A DNA stretch of 64,000 nucleotides from Erythroxylum novogranatense (lineage: Eukaryota > Streptophyta > Magnoliopsida > Malpighiales > Erythroxylaceae): NCBI GenBank assembly GCA_029891385.1, contig CM057233.1:33400540-33464539 (forward strand). Reading direction: 5' to 3'. A program made the position numbers and the translations under genes. The notes under the pieces are model-generated. The model was not told the DNA's origin. It saw nothing but the letters and a program-made list of their open reading frames with translations, and did not search any database. Positions 46,982 to 58,554 of the stretch are shown piece by piece. The stretch's first letter is position 1. Every line of letters begins with the position of its first letter.

Positions 46982-49343
46982 TTAAAATGACAGATCTGAA
47001 ACAATTGCCTCCGACATACCAACTTGTCTAGGTCATAACTCCCTACTCCGAACTCCAATTTGGACAAAATTGGTTTCTATTACATAGAGAAAAGAGAGCT
47101 CTACAAGTTTTATGAAGGACACAAAAGCCAATTTTACATATAAGGGTGTCAAAAATGCAATCAAAGTTACTGCCCAGTCAATGCCTCTCAAAACAGTGCA
47201 GGATTTTGTAAATTCAATAACTTCCCATTTCCTTAGTAAAAAATTACACAATAAATGTGCACAAAAAAATCACAATGTTTTCTACAACTTTTATGACAAC
47301 CTGAAATCAAATTCACTTGCTAACTAGGTCAAACAATTCAACAAATAATCTGCCCACTGAAATTCCCCAATCTGGACAACAAATTTTAAAACAGCATAGC
47401 TCCTTACAAAAATGTCAAAAAGTTACATAATTTATACACCTGAAAAGATCAAACACAATACTACACTTCTCATGAAGGGCTTAAAAACCAATTCCATCTC
47501 TAACAAGCTCAAAACTGTCATGCAAGTTTCGCTTACGACCACTAGTCAATCACCTAACTTCAATCCAATCTTTGAAAATTCATAAGTCCCAATTCTGTTA
47601 TCCAAAATTAACATACTATATCTCATTTTCAAGATAATTGCTTCCTATAAAACGTTCCAGAAGATCATTTGTGCCAATTCAAATCACAAAAATCTCTAAA
47701 TTTGCCTTTAATCACAATGCTCACAAAACCTACACTGGTGGCTAGGTTTCAACAAAATGCACATAATCAGTCAACATTCAACAGGTCATATCTCCCAATA
47801 TACATATCAAAAAATTGCAAATTTAATTGCAATGGAAAGATAACAAGATAGGCTTCAACTTTCATGCAGAACATTTTCACTAATTACTTCTACATAAATC
47901 TAGAAAAATCACCAAAGTTTCAGATTCTCACTTTCTGATACTGTTCATACAGTCAATAACATTAACTTTCTAAGCCAAAATTCAACCTCTTAAGGCTACA
48001 ATTAGATAACACCTATTTCACAAGAAATCTTAGCCAATCAACTAAAGTTTCATTTGGTTCAAACTTCACCTCATTTACTTAACCATACAATTAGTTATGA
48101 TCAAAACAGTGCAATAGGTACAAATCCATTTTTCTGCTCTATTCACTTCCTTTCATTTTAACACCTTTCCTACCTCCATAAGCATTAAATTTAATCACTC
48201 AATCAACCAATATATCATTCAATCATCCCCTTAAGCACTTAGCCATAAACATGGAAGCAACACTCTTTGCCTCATTCATACACCTCTTACACTACTATTT
48301 AAGTATCACTTCACTTTTAATCATCTTAACAACTCTACTTACATTCATTAGGTTTTACCCTATCAATATATCAATCAACCATCAATTAAATAACCAATTT
48401 TGCATACCCATCTAGTCAAAGCACAACTTCATGCAATTGATGCACAAGATGTCAAAATTATACATGCAACAAACATAGAACATCCTCTTACCTATTTAAG
48501 CTTTAATCTTCTTCAACTTATCCAGCTTTTCACAAACTTCCTACATTTCTCTAACACCCACGATCATCATCTTCTTCCCAACATCACTCATAATCATCAC
48601 CATGTAAAGGAGGTAGAACACTCAAGCTTGTATCCATGCTAGGAAGACACTTAAGTGAGAAGAGAAGAGTAATTCTTTAGGAAGCTAATTAAAGAAACCA
48701 AATGAAAGAGATGGAAGAGAGGTTTCGGATGGAGGAGGAGACAAAAGCAAACACAAAACCATCTTTTTCTTTCCTTCCCTTTTAAGACACTGAAAATACA
48801 ATGAAGGAATAAGACAAAAACATTTAAAAGGTGTAGGACAAGTGTCATTTTGAAGAAAAAGACAAAATGAGAAAAGGACAAAAACATGTAATAGGATTTC
48901 TTAAGAAACCCTAATGAAATTTGACCCAATCAATTCCAATGGCCCTCATTTCAATCCGAAAATAATATACCCAATATTGTAGTGTCATTGGATAGCAATT
49001 TTCGCTACCGAAAATTAACCGATTCGCCACTTGGCGATTTGTCCGGTCCGAGAATTTTCTCCGGAAAAGTCCAGAAAAATGTCTAAAAATCCCTTAAAAT
49101 GTAAAACACACAATGGATCACTCCAATAAATTTTTCAAACACAATTTCCACACTATTCACTATAAAATTCCATTTAGACCCAATACCGGGAAATAATCAT
49201 GAATGCATGCACAGTTATTTTTCATGTGCAAAAATTCACTATTCACCAATACCAATATGCATGGAAATTCCTAATTAGTCCTAATCACTCTCATCCTTTG
49301 CTAAATTACAATTTTACCCTTCCTGTCGGGGTGAGATGTTACA

Positions 49344-49348
49344 CAATT
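49344..49348. repeat. target-site duplication CAATT, right copy
   Basis: Identical to 37490-37494. Confidence 0.88.
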
Positions 49349-51246
49349 AACTATCCCTAATATGTATCCTTATTCACAAATCTTGATCATTCATTCATTA
49401 TAGCTTATATATAACATGTTTGCAATTAGGTTATGCCTTAAGTAAGTTTGATTACTTTAAATTCATCAAGCATACATTCATCAATCCTTTCCTAGCATTA
49501 TATATTTTCACAAAATTTTCCAATTCTCATTCAATCATACGTAATTAATTACTTATATCTTTTGAATCACATTTGTATTCATAAGAACATCTTTATACCA
49601 TTAAAAACTCATAATTCCCAAATTCATATACATTGATATCAAACAATCCATTCCTCAAATTATAATGACAATTAACAACCTAAACTTATCAAACCTTTCA
49701 GCAATTAATATAAAAACAATGTAGGTTCATTTCAAGCCCCAAGCAAGTCCAAATGCACCTAAGTAAAGTAACTTATCCTTAGTTGGTTCAAATATCACAG
49801 AAAACTAAACTTTCCTCACTTCAAGGCATTGCCCAATATCTTGGGAAGGAGATTATATAGCTCCCACGATCATGGGTTAGGTAATCCGTAGATGCTTTCT
49901 CCAATGTCCATCAAATTTTCCAAATTCTTACATCTTTATACAGAACATCTTCATCAAAGTCCATTAATTATACCTCAATTAGACCTTAATTATTCTTCAA
50001 TCCCTTATCAGTTTCATATCCATTTCCAACTAAAATCATTCAATTTGTAGCTCACAAACTTTGGTCTTTCATGCATCAAAAATCAAAACAAAAGCTTTCA
50101 TTTACTAATATATATGTAGTCCTAGTTTTTCCCATTTTAAGAACACTACAATAACACCTTCTTTAACATAAATTCACCTCCATTATATTTCAAATCCCAA
50201 TCTATTCATCAATAAAACAATCTATAGCCTACGATTTTTATACATCAAGAATAAGACAAAAAAGTATCCAAATTTAAGTATCATTTGCCAACACAGTTCA
50301 TCATCAACATCATATACAATCCATCCCAATTCAATCATCATAAGCCTTCTATTATAACATGCTAGAAAGATCAATCTTTTACTTACTTGTATAACTTAAA
50401 TTCTGGCTCAATTCGTCAAGCTAACTTAGCTCTCCATACATGCAAAATTTTCAACTAGGATAAAATACCACCACAAGAACTATAATATTCTGTTTCCATA
50501 GCTATCTTATGAAGGATAAAAGTATGGATTTGGTGTAGCAATTTATCAAGAGTTAAACAAAAATATAGAGATGAGATAGAAAAAAGTTTCGGTGGAGAGA
50601 GTAAAGAAGGAAGAGAAATGAACTCAGCATAAACTTTTCTAACATTTGTTTAACTCAACTAGGTGCAAGGTGTCATTATCTTAGATTAACATTTGTCTTT
50701 AGGAATGTACTCCATTTTTCATGTATATATGCTACCATATGTGACTTAGTTACTTAGTCCATTTGTCAAACAACCTTTGTTTCCATTTGTCAATTAATTA
50801 GTTATGTCATTTTTCGCTTAATGTTTCCATGCCAAATATCACTAATTCATAGGCTTAGTCATCCTAATTTTCCATTTATCAACTTGTCTTGTCACTTGAC
50901 ATTTTTCCTAGATTAAAAGTATATTTTAATTCATCAATCTCTCAATTGTAACAATTAGTTCCAAGTCACTAATTATAATCCATCAAATCTTGACATTAGT
51001 AGACCAAAGTACAAGACATTAGAAATGCATATTCAAGTCACATTCATTTCAGTTTCATTGAAATATATCAATTGAGTGCAATTTGTATAAATCACAATTT
51101 ATATGTCTATGCTAATATGATGCATATGAATACAATCATAAAATCATGTCACAAATGTACCAAATTCATTCTATATGATGCCACTTATATGACTCAATAG
51201 TCTTGTACTTTAAATCCTTCAATAATGTAAGAGATAAAATATTACA
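49349..51246 (-). mobile_element. old Tekay-type LTR relic, piece 3
   Basis: It continues the relic split at 37489. A leader-like stretch on the minus strand (CTCTCTCCACCGAAACT near 50585-50601) corresponds to the 'CCTCTCTTCCATC...' region at 40920 and 48705 in younger copies. It ends at ATTACA (51246), which on the minus strand would be an LTR start TGTAAT. No polypurine tract adjoins, so a solo LTR or a truncated element is equally possible. Confidence 0.45.
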
Positions 51247-51589
51247 GTCCAACTAGATATAGAGAGCTTATTATGGGTTGTTCGATAGTTAGGTTTAATT
51301 AAAGAGCTTGTTTTGATTAAAAAAATCTAAGGGAAAACTGGGATTAATAGAGCTTGTTGTTAATTTACGATCAATAGTTCTAAGAGAGGTGTGAAAATGA
51401 TAATGCAATGATGTATGTTTATTTGTGTTTAGGCTGAAATTGATCTAAGAATCGGATTCTAACACATTTGTCACTTTTGATTGTTTTTTTAAATTTGATT
51501 TCCCATACATTAAATTTTTATTTTTTTATATCTTAATAAAATCAAACCAAACCAAACCCCCCTTTTATAAAAATAAATGCAAATTAGAA

Positions 51590-51708
51590 AGGTGAATTGA
51601 ATTAATCTCTGTGGATTGAACTTGGACTCGTCACTTGCTATAGTGTTAACTTTAGTTATTTTGTTTAGTATTACAACGTGCTACCAATTTTGGTGTCGTT
51701 GTTGGGAA
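51590..51708 (+). mobile_element. Tat/Athila-type LTR end and primer site relic
   Basis: CTCTGTGGATTGAACTTGGA (51608-51627) is a decayed form of the 'TGTGGGTTCGACCTCGGACT' string usual near the end of these LTRs. TGGTGTCGTTGTTGGGAA (51691-51708) is the TGGCGCCGTTGCCGGGGA primer site with C-to-T and G-to-A changes only. The LTR start upstream was not found. Confidence 0.6.
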
Positions 51709-52172
51709 TTTCTATCCGTTGCTTTTTTAAATTTATTTGTTTTATTTATTTTTATTTTTGATTATTTTCCTTTTTTTTGGTTAGCTACAGTGTATGCATT
51801 AATTTGATCCAAAAATTGAAAAAACTCTTCGTAAATTAAGAAGAAAAGTTGCCTAAAGTTTTGAGGATCCATCACCATCTGATAGGAGGATTGGTTGATT
51901 TGTGGTTTCCATGATATATGTTTCATATTTGTGATATATTAATAATGTTTTATAAGGAGATATATTTTTTTTGTAAGGGATGAGTTATGTGATAATTTCC
52001 ATTTGGTTGAGGTTGACATTAATATTTTGATTATTAAAGCCCAAAAAAGAAGGAAAAAGCTATAATTAAAGCACCATTTCCTCTATAAAAAGAAAACAAG
52101 AAGTTAGGAATACGAAAAAGATGGTAATAGACTAATAATTAATATAAAAATAAAGTGCATATAAACTTATTT
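51709..52172. other. AT-rich DNA, probably decayed element leader
   Basis: It follows the Tat/Athila-type primer site, so it should be the start of that element's internal region, but no gag motif is visible. TATTT at 52168-52172 is the left target copy of the solo LTR. Confidence 0.4.
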
Positions 52173-52614
52173 TGTTGGACCTCGATCTTTTATTGGACTT
52201 TAGCATTGGTAAATGACAATGAAATGAAAAATGAATAGTGAAAGTGTAAAATTTTGGAGAATAGAAAATCTGAAATTTTGGGCTAAATGTGCCCACTAAA
52301 GCTTTGTAAAATCTTATATTATGATGTTAATGAAAGACTTTTGAATTGTATTGTATTTTGCATATGTTTGATAAAAAAATGATGTGGTATGATGTTGAAC
52401 ATGGCCTCATCCAATGAGGAGAATGGTGTTTGTTGTATTTTCTTTGCTTTTGTGAGACAATTTATGGTTTTGGTGTGGATTGGCTGTTGGCTCTCTTAGC
52501 CTTCTTGAGTGTCACGGAGGATGGATGATTGAAGTTTTTGTGTAGGTGTTGTCATTGTTGTGGGTATTTGATGAATATGGATAGTTGAAAATTAGGAGAT
52601 AAGTTGTCAAAATG

Positions 52615-53330
52615 AAATCTGTGGGCAGAAACTTTGAGTGAAGTTTTGTCCCTCATAGAGTTAGAATTTGACCAAAAGGTCTTTTGAAGATTGTAGTTTA
52701 GGTTTTGATCTTTACAATGATGGATAATACGCTATTTTTGGTTATGGAAATTGGAAGATATGAAATTTGGAAGTTTGGATGTGATATAGGATGACCAATT
52801 ATCTGGTAGAAACTTTGACTGAAAAATTGACCTAGTTAGAGGTTAACATTGCTTTTAAGTTCTTCATGAAAGTTTTAGATTATGTTTTTATCTTTCAATT
52901 TATGTAAAGTATGGAATTTTTGGACCATGAAATAGGAAGTTATGATTTTTAAAAGTTTCTGTTACTGTTTGGCATGATCATTAGTGGATAGAAACTTTGA
53001 TTGGAAAATTGACTCTCTTAGAGGTTAAATTGATTTTTATGTCCTTTATGAAAGTTATAGGTTGCTTTTTGATCTTTACATTGATATAAAATATGACATT
53101 TTTAGATCTTGGAGTTGAAAGATAGAAATTTTAGAATTTGTGATACTGTTTAGGGTGACATAAATGTGGACAGAAACTTTAATTAAAATTTTGACCCCTT
53201 TAGATAAGGAATTGGTTTTTGAGTTCTGCATGCAAGTTGTAGAGCTTTCTTTTATCTTTCCATTGATAATAAATTTTTCAAATTTAGAGTTCGGAATCAA
53301 GAGTTGGGAATTTTAGAAAATTCGGTTATT
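52615..53330 (+). repeat. four degenerate ~180-bp repeats in the solo LTR
   Basis: 'GGACAGAAACTTTGA' or variants begin units at about 52620, 52805, 52985 and 53166 (steps of about 185, 180 and 181). Each contains a 'TGAAAATTGACC' variant, a 'TTCATGAAAGTT' variant and 'ATCTTT(A/C)CA'. Confidence 0.7.
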
Positions 53331-53368
53331 ATATATACATATTAGTGAAAAAAATTTGAAGTTTTTTT

Positions 53369-53550
53369 CCCCGCGCACTCGCGAGTGTGACCGCGACGTG
53401 GCGCGCTTGCCCGTGCCTCGCGGTCGCGAGGCGTCACAACCGCAAGCGCCATAATTTTGGAGCGTCTCTTGATCACGACGCATCGCGATCGTGAGATCGC
53501 ATTTTTTCACCGCATCTCGCGACTGCAACGCGTCGCGAGGTGACCAACCT
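53369..53550 (+). repeat. GC-rich palindrome patch in the solo LTR
   Basis: Rich in CGCGAG, TCGCGA and CGCGAC words with both orientations mixed; sharply GC-rich against AT-rich flanks. It is in the same place relative to the CCGATTGA block as in the other families. Confidence 0.68.
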
Positions 53551-55404
53551 GACCCAACCCTAATCTGACCCTCTTTCTATCTTTTGTTTATATCTTTTTT
53601 GTCTGATATCCGATTGACTTGATTTTTAAAGCATTGGATTCCTAATACAATTATCTACATCTACATAGGAAATTTACGAATTTTTGAGATTAAATTAAAA
53701 GAGATTGATTTAATCAAAATGAGTTGGATAATTTTCTTAACATGGTTTAGTAATTTGGTGAATTCTTGATCTGTGGAGATCGAATTGAGTTGATTCTTGT
53801 TGAAAAATAAAATAGAGATATGGGGCCCCTAAAGTCATATGAAGGAATTAAATTTCAATTTAGCCCCTAAGACTTTCAATTTCTAAATTGAAGTTGGGTT
53901 TAGTGTTCAGTCTTGGATTAATAAGAGCAGAAAGTATTCTAGCCATAACTTTTGCTCTAGTCATCCAAATGAGGTGATTCTTAATTTGGATGCAACTAGA
54001 GAAATAGGTATACAAATGTTATGAAGGACTTGAGTTTCAATTTAGTCATTAAAATGTAAATTTTTGGATGGAAGTAAATCTCTAGAAAAATGTGTTAGCA
54101 TAAAAAAAGTCCGAAATGTTTGGGAAATAACTTTTGGAGTAGAGAACCAAATTAAATGATTTTGGTGGCTTTATGAAATTGAGACTATAAGGAACATTTC
54201 TCTAGAAGGAAGTTTTACAAAATTCCTTCAATTTGATGATTTGAAAAATGTTCTAAGTTACGCATGATTTAATGAATTTTGAGATTTTGTTTTATTTTAT
54301 GATTTTGAGGACTTAATTAGCATGTTAATATGAGTAATTAACATGTTAAATTGAGTAAGATCATATGGCATAAGTTTATTGGATTAAATTAAATTAAAGT
54401 GTTAGAAATTAAAGTGTTAGAAATGCATAGGGGCAAAATTGGAAGAGTACTTAAGCTTTTAAGTTTTAAGGCTTTTATGGAAGGGTAAAGTAGTCTTTTT
54501 GCATTCATTAAAGGGCATGAAAGTGGGCTTTCGTTTAAGAAGGAGTAAGGCACGAAATGGGAAGAAAGAAAGAAAAGAAAAGAAAGAAGAAAGAAGGGAA
54601 AGGAAGGCGACTTCGGTGGAGAAGAAGAAAGAAGAAAGAAAAAGATTAGGGTTTCGATTTTTTTGGGTTTCTAGAAGAATTTTAAGATGATTCAAGAGAG
54701 AAAAAGGGTGGAGGAAGATGAGAGCTCCATTATGAGCCAAGAAAATCTGAAATTGATGAAGAATTAAAGTAAGAGGAATTTTTACCTTGTTAAATTATAA
54801 TGAGATTTTGGTTTAGATAGCTTGAGGATTGTATGGGTTTGTGATTTCTAAAGTCAATTTTGGAGATTACAAGGTTTAAATTGCTCAATTTTGGATGTTT
54901 ATTAATTAGGGATTTTTGTCATGAATTAGGGAATTTAAGTGAGGCATTGGAGAAATTGAGGCTTTGAACAAGTTCCAAGCATAGATATGAGGTAGGTACC
55001 ATGTTTATATTTTGAATTATAAGCCATGTAAATGTTTTCAAAAAATTAAGAACGAAAGTATCGAATTTTATTGTTTCCGAATGTTTTTGGAAAATGATTA
55101 CAAGTTTTAAAGGATTTGATTAATTAAGAAAATTTATGAAGTTCATTATTTATGAATGAAATGATAAATCATGAAAATTGTTGCATTCCTTGTTTGTGAA
55201 TGATTGTGCATTTGATAAATGAAATTGTGTGAAATATGTAACATTATGTATGACATTGTGTTTGAATGATTTGAAAAAACTATTGTGCGACTTTTGGTTG
55301 GAATTGTGAATGAAAATTTGTTTGATATGAAAACTAAGTTTTCAAAATGTGCCTTCTGGCAATCCGATTTTTCAAGTGTGAAATGTGTTATATGGGTTTG
55401 GTTA

Positions 55405-55595
55405 GGTCCCATAAGAGAGTCAAGTGCACTTATCTAGGCTTCGCCCGCCTGCCCGCTAGTGGCATTGAAGTTCCGTTAAGGACTCCCATAAGTTCACGGC
55501 TACACCAGACCGCTATGCGAAATGGTGTAGTATGTTCTATTCACGACTGCACAGGATCACTATACGGGAATGTGCAATACGTTCTGTTCTGGACC
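55405..55595 (+). other. hairpin cassette in the solo LTR
   Basis: GGTCC at 55405 pairs with GGACC at 55591. AGTGCACTTATC, TTCACGGCTACACC and repeated CGCTATGCG/CACTATACG-like words form further inverted repeats inside. Confidence 0.55.
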
Positions 55596-56068
55596 GACCC
55601 AAGCCATTCTGATGTGTTATGTACTTTTGTTTTGTTTCTACGTGTGATGCATCCATGGTTTTGAAATTGCTCATAAATTCTTTAATAAATTGAGAAATTC
55701 TGAAAAATAAGCATTTGATGAATTTTCTACTGTGAAATGTTTATAAATGGCAAACGTTTTGAAAAATAATTTTTGTTTATTTTTTGATTTATAAACATGT
55801 TATCCACGAACTGTAAAACTCACCCCCATTTCATCCCCATCTCCAGGTATCGAGCAGGAGATTGGATGAAAGAAAGTCAAGGCATTTGTTCGATTTTGTT
55901 TATCTTGTGTTTTGTGTATTTTGGATTTTTGTATTGGTTTTGTATATGGCTTGGAATGCCATTAATGCTTTGTAAACATTTATTTTATGATGTCTATGAA
56001 TTATGAATTTGTATATTGAATTGAGATATGAATGTGACTTGGAATGTGATTGAATGTGATATGGGTTC

Positions 56069-56167
56069 CGGACAGGAGGTCCGATGATACTGATGTTTGA
56101 GAATTATTGAAGTGTTATAGGTATATAAATGTGTATGATTATATTGGGATTCCGGACAGGAGGTCCG
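56069..56167 (+). repeat. duplicated hairpin CGGAC-AGGAG-GTCCG
   Basis: TTCCGGACAGGAGGTCCGAT occurs twice, 84 bp apart. The array LTRs have one copy (for example near 18093-18113 on the minus strand). Confidence 0.75.
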
Positions 56168-56826
56168 ATGAATTGTTATGTTTGAGCTGAAATATTGAAG
56201 TGCTAATTGTTTGAGAATTGATGGTATTTAGTTTTGTATGTGGGAGTTTTTTTATGGAAAAAATAAGAATAAGATATATGTTTTGTTTAAATTGATAGTT
56301 ATGATTCGCATTTGAAGGATAGAATATTTAGGTTATGGAATTGGTGAATCCCAAATTGAAAAAGTGAATTTGCTTTGATTATAGAATAGGAAATATAAGA
56401 AGAATCTTATGAATTGAGTTTTAATTGAGGATGAATTTCCAAAAGGGGAAATTGAATTGCTTTGTATGAGATTGAATAAAGAATGAAAAAAAGAAAAAAA
56501 TTATACCGTTTCGGATGGGAATAGACCAAAAGTGTCTTATGGGTTTCCAACTCTAATTTAGTTTTCTTTGGTACAAATTTTCAGATGTCGGAATTTCCGC
56601 CACTTTGTTCTTCGATTTCTGATTTTCGAGGTCGGATTAGTTTCGCACGTTTTGTTATCTCTGATTCTGAGCCATTTCGATTTTCTAGGGCTTCTTAAGC
56701 TTTCGATTTTCTTTTCGTTTCCACACGCGATTTTGATCCGATTTGTGATTCGCATTTGTTTTGGCCCACTTTCGGGTTTAAGATCCGTTCTTTTGTTTCG
56801 CTTTTCGTTTCCGTTCCAACATATTT

Positions 56827-57152
56827 TGTTATGATACTTGAAAATGTAGGTTGGGGATGAAGTTCATGATATAGGGAATAGTAACCAAAAGTTTGACAAC
56901 TCAGAACAAGGTCTAAAATTTATACTGAATAAAATTATATCAATATGGTGTTTTTATAAAGTAAAACTATTATATAATTATAACTAATGCAACTTTATTA
57001 TTTGTAGAGAAACATAAAACTATTATGAGAAGTTGTCTGAATTAATACAGAATCTTAGTTTGGAGCAAATTAAATGGGTTAGTGATATGAGATTCAATAA
57101 ACTAAGAGAGATTGAGAGGTTTAGGGTAAAGAGGGGTGTGTTTATAGGTTGT
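56827..57152. other. AT-rich DNA between two elements
   Basis: No recognisable feature. GTTGT (57148-57152) precedes the next element; its partner cannot be checked because that element's right end is lost. Confidence 0.4.
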
Positions 57153-58321
57153 TGATAGATGCATAATTGAATATATTTATACCTCATATTTGACGTATTT
57201 TTCCTTAAATTTTTATATTTTTTTTGTATATTTGGTAGTTAATTTTCTCCAAGTACATTAATATGTGATAATTGCCTTTATAGACTAAAAGAAGAGGAAT
57301 TAGGGAGAAATCGTGGCATAAAGCAAAGATTTGAAGCAATCGAGAGATACATAATTGTGTATGTAAGTCTCTCAAAACGTGTATAGTAATGATTTTAAGT
57401 GTTTTTGGAGATACAATTTTTTATAAATGCCAATGTATCAAACAATGTATGTCTCAAAAAGGGATGATATTAATCTGGAGAAGTGGAAAACATGAAAAAT
57501 CATTAAAAAATCCTGTAAATTACAACATCAAACCTCTGCCTTGTAAGAATATTAAATAGGAGATAAAAGTAGATTTAGAATTACGAATTGTTTGCTTTTA
57601 TTTCTTTCTACGTCTGATTTCATTTTCCATTATGTGTAACTAAACATCTTTACTATCTAGGTAAGATGAACCTTAGTTTGTGCTATAACATGTTTTAATT
57701 CTTTTATCTAATGCAATTGTTTTATTGATTTATTGTGATTAAATTATGCATTTAATATATGTTCTAATAAATCTAAAATATTAGTAAATAATCTAATTTC
57801 ATAACATAGAGATTAAGATATCTTGTGTATGAATAGGTATACTGTAATTAAAAGTATTTAATTGAAAACCTAGAGATAAGTCAATATAAATCCTCTAGAT
57901 TAGGGTCAAACTTAATAGTGGAATTCATAAATTAGTAAAGCAATCTTAGCACCTTTAATTAATATCGATTGGTAATTCTAATATTAGTTATTAGTAGTCT
58001 CAAGTGAGTTATTAGCATACGATTGAAATTTTCGTAGTCTAATAGTCAATTAAAAATGGCACTACAAATGGTCAATTAGATAAGGGTTTTAGGGAATTCA
58101 TAAGCTAGACATTAATATTTGATATTGATTATTTTCTAAGTAACTTCTTTCATCTCTATGTTCAATATTGCTACCTTCTTTAATTTAATTATTTAAGTTT
58201 TAATTTTCTTTATTAAAATCCAAAATCAATTATTAGATTAGATAAAAGGGAAAGGTAATTACTAGTAATCACTATTTTCGTGGGATCGACCTATACTTAC
58301 TGGTACTAGCTACATCTATCA
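57153..58321 (+). repeat. 5' LTR, 1169 bp
   Basis: Starts TGATAGATG and ends CATCTATCA, a perfect 9-bp inverted pair. GTGGGATCGACCTATACTTA (58281-58300) near the end is typical of Tat/Athila LTRs. The first ~500 bp match 61340-61934. Confidence 0.75.
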
Positions 58322-58373
58322 TGTGCATTTGCAGTAAAATTAATATTAGTATAGAAATAACCAATAAAGTTTT

Positions 58374-58392
58374 GGTGCATTGCCAAGGATAG
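58374..58392 (+). promoter_or_regulatory. decayed Tat/Athila primer binding site
   Basis: TTGGTGCATTGCCAAGGATA corresponds to TGGCGCCGTTGCCGGGGA with CG-to-TG/CA changes and one missing base. It starts about 50 bp after the LTR end, farther than usual, so either the LTR end or an insertion shifts it. Confidence 0.6.
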
Positions 58393-58554
58393 TAATATTA
58401 GGAACACTTTAATGTTATTACTCTAGCCACTTTTTCTATGTATTTTTATACTTATTCTGTTTTTATTGTATTTTATTATAGTTCTAACTTGTTTATTTAT
58501 GTTTTGAATTTCTCTACATTAATACTGTGTTGGTGGTTTATTTTAGGAATGAAG

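Larger units (their letters stand above)
37495..49343 (-). mobile_element. complete non-coding LARD-like retrotransposon, 11.8 kb
   Basis: Two LTRs of 4068 and 4052 bp flank a 3729-bp internal region, with CAATT on both sides. Minus-strand LTRs begin TGTAACATC(C/T)CACCCC and end GGGTGTTACA or, in the left copy, GGTATTACA. A primer site and a polypurine tract sit correctly at the internal borders. No gag-pol domain could be found in six frames. These sizes fit the known class of large retrotransposon derivatives (LTR near 4.5 kb, internal near 3.5 kb). The LTR is a diverged relative of the Tekay-type LTR at 20970 (shared landmark order, shared block near TCCGATTGACCTGATTC), which suggests what kind of enzyme moved it. 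Confidence 0.9.
45292..49343 (-). repeat. right LTR (element 5' LTR), 4052 bp
   Basis: Plus-strand ends TGTAACACCCC (45292) and GATGTTACA (49343). Near-identical to the left LTR except in the GTCGAC patch (46917-46981, about 30 bp shorter), the cassette and scattered substitutions. The same open frames in both LTRs (for example 71 codons at 39342 and 47112) are a by-product of this identity. Confidence 0.9.
52173..56821 (+). mobile_element. solo LTR, 4649 bp, related to the 3331-20014 array
   Basis: Starts TGTTGGACCTCGATC and ends TTCCGTTCCAACA, the same ends as the array LTRs, with TATTT on both sides (52168-52172 and 56822-56826). Orientation is opposite to the array. It keeps the landmark order: degenerate ~180-bp repeats, GC-rich patch, 'ATATCCGATTGACTTGAT' (53609-53626), hairpin cassette, CCGGAC...GGTCCG hairpins. 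Sequence has diverged clearly from the array copies, so it is an older insertion or a sister family. No coding capacity. Confidence 0.92.

Noticed and set aside
54499..54690. Lys/Glu/Arg-rich 63-codon frame
   Set aside because: GAA/AAG-rich leader of the solo LTR; the matching frames in the array LTRs are not conserved.
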